64,000 bases of DNA, taken from Intestinimonas timonensis (lineage in GTDB: Bacteria; Bacillota; Clostridia; Oscillospirales; Oscillospiraceae). Positions 59,398 to 64,000 of the stretch are shown in pieces (the stretch's first letter is position 1; each line of letters opens with the position of its first letter). Location: assembly GCF_900626145.1 (NCBI RefSeq), contig NZ_LR130817.1, positions 132,213 to 196,212 on the forward strand, given 5' to 3'. The notes below the pieces were generated by a model. That model had not been told where the DNA came from. It saw only the letters and a program-made list of their open reading frames with translations, and ran no database searches. Made by a program: the position numbers and the translations under genes.

Positions 59398-59426
59398 TTG
59401 CATTCTTGGGAAAAGCATGCTAATAT
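59398..59426 (+). promoter_or_regulatory. Promoter of tRNA-Pro
   Basis: TTGCAT (59398-59403), 17-base spacer, TAATAT (59421-59426), about 30 bases before the mature 5' end. Confidence 0.8.
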
Positions 59427-59456
59427 ATACGAGTCGCCCGGGTTCAGGGCTGACAA

Positions 59457-59533
59457 CCGGGTGTGGCGAAGTTTGGTATCGCGCTTGAATGGGGTTCAAG
59501 AGGCCGCTGGTTCGAATCCAGTCACTCGGACCA
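59457..59533 (+). tRNA. tRNA-Pro (anticodon GGG)
   Basis: Acceptor CCGGGTG/CACTCGG, D arm GCGA...TCGC, anticodon stem CTTGA/TCAAG with loop ATGGGGT (anticodon GGG), T arm CTGGTTCGAATCCAG, discriminator A and encoded CCA. Single gene with its own promoter and terminator. The accessory DNA to its right suggests an island boundary here. Confidence 0.93.
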
Positions 59534-59590
59534 TGCAGAGTGTCCTTATAGGATCTGAGTATCCTGTAATGGACACTCTGCATTTTTTGT
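59533..59590. terminator. Bidirectional terminator after tRNA-Pro
   Basis: ATGCAGAGTGTCC (59533-59545) pairs with GGACACTCTGCAT (59571-59583), then TTTTTTG; an inner hairpin AGGATctgagtATCCT is nested. The resolvase-like gene on the minus strand ends inside it. Confidence 0.85.
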
Positions 59591-59938
59591 TGTCAAAATT
59601 GGGGCAGCGCCGTTTTCATCGAACAGCAGCCGATCCCGGATGCACAGGAGCTTTACCTTGTGTCGGGCGAGCAGGTCAATGTAGCTTTGGGTCATGCCCC
59701 ACTCCCGGCCTATCCGGGTCAGGCTATGGACTAACACCACATCCACCTTGCCAGCGACAACGGCATCGGTCACTTTCTGGAGCGCCGGGCGCTCTAATGT
59801 GAGCCCGCTGCCGTATTCGTCCGCAGCGCCGATGATGGTATATCCCGCCTGCTTTGCGTAGAGCTGGAGCAGAAACCGCTGGTGTTCCAATGCGAAAGAA
59901 TCGTCATGGGCGACACGGCAATAGAGAAATGCTCTCAT
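59546..59938 (-). CDS. Small serine-recombinase-like protein without the catalytic serine
   Basis: 130 residues with the resolvase N-terminal fold: MRAFLYCRVAHDDSFALEHQ, then DEYGSGLTLERPALQKVTDA, VVAGKVDVVLVHSLTRIGRE and YIDLLARHKVKLLCIRD. In active recombinases the first strand reads YxRVS; here the serine position is alanine (YCRVA), so the protein is probably catalytically dead. There is no C-terminal DNA-binding domain. It starts 14 bases after the stop of the recombinase fragment at 59953, an arrangement seen with large serine recombinases, so it may be an accessory or regulatory partner. Confidence 0.75.
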   Translation of the reverse strand: MRAFLYCRVAHDDSFALEHQRFLLQLYAKQAGYTIIGAADEYGSGLTLERPALQKVTDAVVAGKVDVVLVHSLTRIGREWGMTQSYIDLLARHKVKLLCIRDRLLFDENGAAPILTTKNAECPLQDTQIL

Positions 59939-59952
59939 ATCCCACACCACCT

Positions 59953-60565
59953 TTACACCGCCGGGGCGTAGCTTAATGCTACGCCTTTTCTCGTTTCCAG
60001 CAGAATATCCCGCTCGGGGATTTTCCGGCAATCCGGCACATCAAAGGCCCCGATGCAGTTGTAGTGGATCGTCACCCGCTGATTGGTAACGCCGTCCTCC
60101 TTGACCGCAGAATAGACCTCGATATACTCAATGAGTTCGGCAACCATGCGCTTGGTGATGGCGGTGGCGTCGGTGTAGCGGCGCACCGTTTCCAAGAAGG
60201 TATCTACATCCATCCGCTTATCTTCCAGCTTTTTCAGTTCCAGCCGCAGCGCCTTGATTTTCTTGGCGTTTTCGCCTTGCTCCTGTTCGTATCGCTTGGA
60301 CATTTTGGTGAACCGGGCATCGTCGATCTTGCCGGAAACATTGTCCTCATAGAGCCGCTCAAAGAGCATATCCAGCTCCCCGTCCCGGGCCAGCAGCCCG
60401 TCCAACTCCCGCTTCTTGCGTACCCGGTCATTTTCCGCTACCTTGGCAGAACGGCCCACCATCGCCTTGATGAAGTCGTTTTCGTATTCGTTAGCGAAGC
60501 AGGCCAGCCGGTGTACCTCGTAGAGCACAACCTGCTCCAAGAAGTCCAGCCGGATGTAGTGGGTA
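59953..60565 (-). pseudogene. Large serine recombinase, C-terminal fragment
   Basis: About 204 codons of a TnpX-type recombinase: ITHYIRLDFLEQVVLYEVHR, a long coiled coil (KAMVGRSAKVAENDRVRKKR, KRYEQEQGENAKKIKALRLE), and the C-terminal DUF4368-type domain ending VTIHYNCIGAFDVPDCRKIP and DILLETRKGVALSYAPA. The catalytic domain and zinc domain are missing; upstream of about 60565 the sequence is unrelated on this strand. The apparent first 36 codons of the open frame come from foreign sequence. Confidence 0.8.
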
Positions 60566-60634
60566 ATCGCCATAAATGACGGTGTGGACAGTCTGAAAGG
60601 CGACGACGATTTTACCCCGTTCCGCAACATCATG
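60566..60634 (+). pseudogene. Serine recombinase N-domain fragment 1
   Basis: On the plus strand this reads IAINDGVDSLKGDDDFTPFR then NIM, a conserved stretch at the end of the resolvase domain of TnpX-type recombinases (normally followed by NEWYARDTS). After NIM the sequence passes into the 120-bp inverted-repeat sequence (KNISCLGRGFC and stop). It faces away from the recombinase C-terminal fragment. Confidence 0.65.
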
Positions 60635-60754
60635 AAGAACATAAGCTGTTTGGGAAGGGGGTTCTGCTGAATCACTCTTTTTCGACAAAGCGATGCGGTT
60701 CAATCGCAAACCGTTTTCATAGAATGTTGTCAGGTGTATGCCCGGACTGCGGAT
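60635..60754. repeat. 120-bp inverted repeat, left arm
   Basis: Nearly perfect reverse complement of 62064-62183 (about 2-3 differences). It begins AAGAACATAAGCTGTTTGGG and ends GCCCGGACTGCGGAT. Read on plus, one frame is open through the arm and ends VCPDCG, a zinc-knuckle-like motif. The two arms enclose IS3 copy C. Confidence 0.85.
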
Positions 60755-60816
60755 GTGAACTGCCCCAGATTGTGCGGACAGTACAAAAAAGAGCCCTTAG
60801 TAGGAAAGATTAAGTT

Positions 60817-61674
60817 TTAAGCGGAGAGGCGTCGCGCCAGCGGCGCCTCTCCAGTTTTTAACTGGATGCGCTCATGGTTATAGAAGTAAATATAGCGGTC
60901 AATCATCTCATTGGCTTCGGAAAAGGTCGCCGGTTTGTGGCGGTAAATACATTCTGTTTTGAGGATAGAGAAGAAATTTTCCGCCATGGCGTTGTCGTAC
61001 GGGTTTCCTTTCCTTGACATGGATGGTGTGATTCCGTATGCTTGAGTCAGATTGAAGTATGCTGCAGAGGTGTACTGAAATCCTTGGTCGCTGTGGAGCT
61101 GCAACTCCGCAGCGACCCTCTTTTTCTCCTGTTTCATTGCCAGATGAACGGTATCCAGAACCAAATTCACTGTCTGCTGGGTTCCAGTCTTGTAGGCGAT
61201 GATGCTGTTGTCATAGAGGTCCCGGATTATGGAAAGGTACAGCACACCCTGCCTGGTGTGGATGTAGGAGATGTCTGTTACCCATTTGCTGTTAGGTTTG
61301 TCCGCATGGAACTCCCTGTTCAGCAGATTCCTGTATTTGTGTGCCTGCCGCCCCATCTGCTGCCATTTCCTGCGGCGGCGGATCTCCGAGAGCAGATCAT
61401 ATTTCTTCATGATTCGCAGCACAGTTTTGGGATTGCAGAAGATATTCCGGCTTTTCAGCCACAGCCACATCCGCCGGTAGCCGTAGGTGCGGAAGCTGCG
61501 TTCCCGCTGCTGTGCGATGAGCCCCGCAAGAGCCGCATCCTTTTCTGGCTTGCCTAGGCGATGGACAAAAGCATAGTAGCCGCTTCTGGACACTCCAAAG
61601 AATTTGCACATGACTGCCACTGGATACTCTGTCCTGTGACGATAGATGATATGATACTTTACCTTTGCTCTCAC
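60817..61674 (-). CDS. IS3-family OrfB transposase (copy C)
   Basis: 285 residues, identical to the copy A transposase (24069-24926), with the full DDE triad (TDISYI, HSDQG, AENFF). GTG start overlapping orfA by 4 bases. Confidence 0.92.
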   Translation of the reverse strand: MRAKVKYHIIYRHRTEYPVAVMCKFFGVSRSGYYAFVHRLGKPEKDAALAGLIAQQRERSFRTYGYRRMWLWLKSRNIFCNPKTVLRIMKKYDLLSEIRRRRKWQQMGRQAHKYRNLLNREFHADKPNSKWVTDISYIHTRQGVLYLSIIRDLYDNSIIAYKTGTQQTVNLVLDTVHLAMKQEKKRVAAELQLHSDQGFQYTSAAYFNLTQAYGITPSMSRKGNPYDNAMAENFFSILKTECIYRHKPATFSEANEMIDRYIYFYNHERIQLKTGEAPLARRLSA

Positions 61675-61985
61675 TTCCTTTCTGTGAAGCGCAGAAAATC
61701 CCGCAGTAGTTTATTTTCCATGCGAAGCCGTTGGATCTCACAGGCCTGCTCTGCCACAACGTCTCCTGGCGCAGCATCTTTTCTCGGCCGTCCTTTCGGT
61801 CGTGGGCGGATTCCGGCTTCCAGTTTTCGTTCTTTACGGCGCTCACGCTCAAGTAGTCTTTTTACCACCTGCTTATTCCGGAAGCCATAGTATTCTGCGA
61901 CTTCCCGCTGTGTTTTCCCCTCTGCCAACATGGCCTTGATCTCTGGTAAAAGCATTTGAACGTGTGTGTAATTTCGTTTCTTCAT
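61671..61985 (-). CDS. IS3-family OrfA (copy C)
   Basis: 104 residues, identical to the copy A OrfA (23758-24072), with the HTH and leucine zipper. The hairpin preceding its start codon is also conserved. Confidence 0.9.
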   Translation of the reverse strand: MKKRNYTHVQMLLPEIKAMLAEGKTQREVAEYYGFRNKQVVKRLLERERRKERKLEAGIRPRPKGRPRKDAAPGDVVAEQACEIQRLRMENKLLRDFLRFTERK

Positions 61986-62063
61986 GACAAAACCCCCTGA
62001 TGTAGTCTATTTTCCTACATCAGGGGGGCTTTTGTCACTGTCCGTTTTTACTGGATCTGTTCA

Positions 62064-62183
62064 ATCCGCAGTCCGGGCATACACCTGACAACATTCTATG
62101 AAAACGGTTTGCAATTGAACCGCATCGCTTTGTCGAAAAAGAGTGATTCAGCAGAACACCCTTCCCAAACAGCTTATGTTCTT
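62064..62183. repeat. 120-bp inverted repeat, right arm
   Basis: Reverse complement of 60635-60754. On the minus strand it begins AAGAACATAAGCTG directly after the recombinase codons for RNLF and encodes KNISCLGRVFC and a stop. Confidence 0.85.
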
Positions 62184-62420
62184 AAATAAATTACGAATTG
62201 CGGCAAAGCCGTCGCTGTCGCCCCGTTCACTGTCCACACCATCGTTGACGGCGATAAAGCGCACATCATAGCTGGGGAAAATGATGTCCGTGTACTGCCC
62301 AACGGTCAGGTAATCTCGGCCAAACCTACTGAGATCCTTGACCAGCCAGCAACCGACAAGACCCTGCTTAACCAGTGCAAAGCCTTCCTGTACGCCAGGG
62401 CGGTCGAATGTTGAAGTGGG
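62184..62420 (-). pseudogene. Serine recombinase N-domain fragment 2
   Basis: The minus strand encodes FDRPGVQEGFALVKQGLVGC, then VKDLSRFGRDYLTVGQYTDI, FPSYDVRFIAVNDGVDSERG and DSDGFAAIRNLF: the second half of the resolvase catalytic domain of a TnpX-type recombinase, distinct in sequence from fragment 1. It lacks the N-terminal catalytic serine part and is broken after RNLF by the 120-bp arm, the same position as in fragment 1. Confidence 0.78.
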
Positions 62421-62674
62421 ATAACGATACCCCGAAAAAGTCAGTAAACCCCGAGGTTTATCGCTTTTGTTTCCAGGAAGGCAGCAAAAAAGCAGCATCT
62501 GTTGAAGATGCTGCCTTCCCGCAAACCCTATGCGCCACTCAGGTCGCTCCTCAGCGTTGCCCTATCCTGCGCATAGGTAAAGCATTATTATTGTAAGTTA
62601 CCGTTGGATGCGAGTCAAGAGTTGCTGCAATGCTTGTAAGAGTTACTTCCGGCTACTTTTATGCAAGATTAACT
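62421..62674. other. Stretch without a recognisable gene
   Basis: Between the recombinase fragment and the decayed membrane-protein gene. It has a hairpin at about 62487-62519 (GGCAGCAAAAAAGCAGCATC with GATGCTGCC). No frame with a ribosome site and plausible protein was found. Confidence 0.4.
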
Positions 62675-62923
62675 TCAGCTCGACTGCCCATCCAACCGGA
62701 ATTTAGTTTTTCTATTGAGGCAAATGAATGCCGGGATTCGCACGATGCCTGCAATGCCGCTGGATATCACGCGGGTGAAAGTGCCCAGAACAATATGGTG
62801 GCAGTCTGAATGCCGAACTGGATACACTGGACGGCCAGAATGTGCTCTTTCTTTTGAATGAGGCCAATGTCCATCATCAGGACACAGCCTGTAAGAGAAA
62901 CCATATTACTGAAAAGGAAAGGG
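62675..62923 (-). pseudogene. Remnant of a YgjV-like inner-membrane protein gene
   Basis: Minus-strand frames read FSNMVSLTGCVLMMDIGLIQ, then KKEHILAVQCIQFGIQTATI, and, one frame over after about 62795, LGTFTRVISSGIAGIVRIPA and FICLNRKTKFRLDGQSS with a stop at 62675. Together they resemble the small YgjV-type membrane proteins (about 80 residues). One frameshift and several unusual residues in helices indicate decay. Family assignment is from memory of the pattern and is tentative. Confidence 0.45.
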
Positions 62924-63012
62924 GAGATACACAGCTTTCGTTACCAATCCTGTGCCCACTCCGCTAAGAGCGCCGACCGGATAAAACCGGCCGACGCCCT
63001 AGAGAAGGTGAG

Positions 63013-64000
63013 TCAGTTTTGATTCAGATACCGAACGACGGAAAGGTTGGCCTGTTCCACGAGTTTGTCCTCGTCCACGTTGACCAGATGGCCTTCCTTG
63101 ACAACGATCCGGCCATTGACTACAGTGTAATCCACACTGCCTTTGAATCCGACGGTAGCGGGAATTGCAGCAACATCTTGCAGAGTGCCGGTTAGTTCCA
63201 GGCGGTTGCTGTCGATCAGGAAGAAGTCGGCCGCCATGCCAGGGGCAATATAACCAAGGTCGCTGCGGCCAAGGAGGCTGGCGCTGCCGCGGGTGGCGAT
63301 GCGCAGCATGTCGGCACCGGTGGGGGCAGTGGCGGAGTTATTAAGCCGATGCAGCAGATAGCCCACCCGCAACTCCTCCAGCAGGTTGGAGCCGTCGTTG
63401 CTGGCAGAGCCGTCCACAGCCAACCCAACGGGGACGCCAAGTTCCAGCATTCTGGGGATCTGCGCAATGCCTGAGGAGAGCTTCATGTTGCTGATGGGGC
63501 AGTGAGCCACGCCGGTCTTGGTCTTGGCCATGCGCTGCAGCTCCTCGTCAGTGAAGTGGATGCCGTGGGCGTACCACACATCAGATCCAATCCAGCCGAG
63601 GTTTTCCATGTATTCCAGGGGCCGCATACCCAGCCGCTCCAACAAATAGGCTTCCTCGTCCTTTGTCTCAGCCAGGTGGGTGTGCATCCGCACGCCCAGC
63701 TGACGGGCCAAAATGGCAGTCTGGCGCAGCAGTTCTTCACTGACACTGAAGGGGGAGCAAGGAGCCAGAGCCACCTGGTGCATGGAATAGCGGCTGGGGT
63801 CGTGGAATTTCTTGACTGCAGCCTCGGAATCGTACATGATCTTGTCAATGGTTTGGACTACGCTGTCAGGGGGAAGACCTCCGTCCTTGACGCTCAAGTC
63901 CATGCTGCCTCGGGTGGCGTGGAAGCGGACACCCAGTTCATCAGCCGCGGCAAACTGCACATCCAGGAACCGGTCACTCTTACCCTGAGGGAAGACATAG
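63013..64000 (-). CDS. Amidohydrolase (8-oxoguanine/guanine deaminase type), partial
   Basis: The last 329 or so codons; the 5' end lies beyond the right edge, and the frame stays open to base 64000 (YVFPQGKSDRFLDVQFAAAD). Motifs of the ATZ/TRZ/cytosine deaminase-like superfamily: MHTHLAETKDEEAYL with metal-binding/active-site His and Glu, WYAHGIHFTDEEL, GVAHCPISNMKLSSGI, VGLAVDGSASNDGSNLLEEL with the catalytic Asp, and the C-terminal ADFFLIDSNRLELTG. Closest pattern by eye: 8-oxoguanine deaminases. It would deaminate a purine base in salvage or degradation. The stop is at 63013. Confidence 0.85.
   Translation of the reverse strand, partial: YVFPQGKSDRFLDVQFAAADELGVRFHATRGSMDLSVKDGGLPPDSVVQTIDKIMYDSEAAVKKFHDPSRYSMHQVALAPCSPFSVSEELLRQTAILARQLGVRMHTHLAETKDEEAYLLERLGMRPLEYMENLGWIGSDVWYAHGIHFTDEELQRMAKTKTGVAHCPISNMKLSSGIAQIPRMLELGVPVGLAVDGSASNDGSNLLEELRVGYLLHRLNNSATAPTGADMLRIATRGSASLLGRSDLGYIAPGMAADFFLIDSNRLELTGTLQDVAAIPATVGFKGSVDYTVVNGRIVVKEGHLVNVDEDKLVEQANLSVVRYLNQN

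Larger units (their letters stand above)
60756..62063 (-). mobile_element. IS3-family element, copy C, 1308 bp
   Basis: Same length, end sequences and proteins as copy A (23680-24987). Its left end TGAACTGCCCC is at 60756 and its right end GATCTGTTCA finishes at 62063. It lies exactly at the centre of the 120-bp inverted repeat. No target duplication can be read because the flanks are inverted copies of each other. Confidence 0.9.

Overview
The window looks like chromosome from a low-GC-ancestry but GC-rich gut Firmicute of the Oscillospiraceae/Clostridiales type (Flavonifractor- or Lawsonibacter-like). The evidence is a gram-positive PolC, HPr kinase, the operon pyrH-frr-uppS-cdsA-dxr-rseP-ispG-polC, strong GGAGG ribosome binding sites and zinc-ribbon ribosomal proteins L28 and L32. 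The genus is inference only.

Layout. Bases 1-23.2 kb are an accessory island full of insertion sequences: an IS66 element with a frameshifted transposase; a DMT permease; a frameshifted TetR gene; a manganese module (mntP plus a CDF exporter); two identical inverted IS5-type elements; IS1182 and IS256 fragments; a WG-repeat gene cut at both ends by IS elements; a seven-gene sugar ABC transporter operon that also carries a PfkB kinase and a metallo-beta-lactamase-fold hydrolase; a Tn916-type integrase/excisionase pair; and a remnant conjugative module (SF3-helicase Rep, FtsK-like coupling protein, excisionase-like protein). The island ends at a tRNA-Gly(CCC) gene that lies 107 bp from a detached 5' half of another tRNA-Gly.

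Bases 25.4-59.3 kb are mostly core genome: the pyrH-to-polC operon (nucleotide, isoprenoid and phospholipid precursors, site-2 protease, replication); a complete-looking hisZGDBHAF-x-IE operon; a YbaK-type deacylase with a thioesterase; potABCD; an RluA-type pseudouridine synthase; yceD-rpmF; a DUF512 radical-SAM protein with der, plsY and gpsA; rpmB; hprK; and two nucleoside hydrolases. One IS3 element interrupts this part, inside the gpsA terminator. Several promoters with 17-bp spacers are readable.

Bases 59.4-64 kb begin with tRNA-Pro(GGG) and then become accessory again: remains of two serine recombinase genes, a 120-bp inverted repeat with an IS3 element at its centre, a decayed membrane-protein gene and the 3' part of an amidohydrolase (8-oxoguanine/guanine-deaminase type).

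Most notable points: (1) all three copies of one IS3-type element lie inside hairpin or terminator loops; (2) an IS5-type element splits what reads as a Mn2+ (yybP-ykoY) riboswitch from mntP; (3) two different recombinase gene fragments are both broken at the same codon by the same 120-bp sequence; (4) a tRNA-Gly integration scar lies beside putative integrase-binding repeats.
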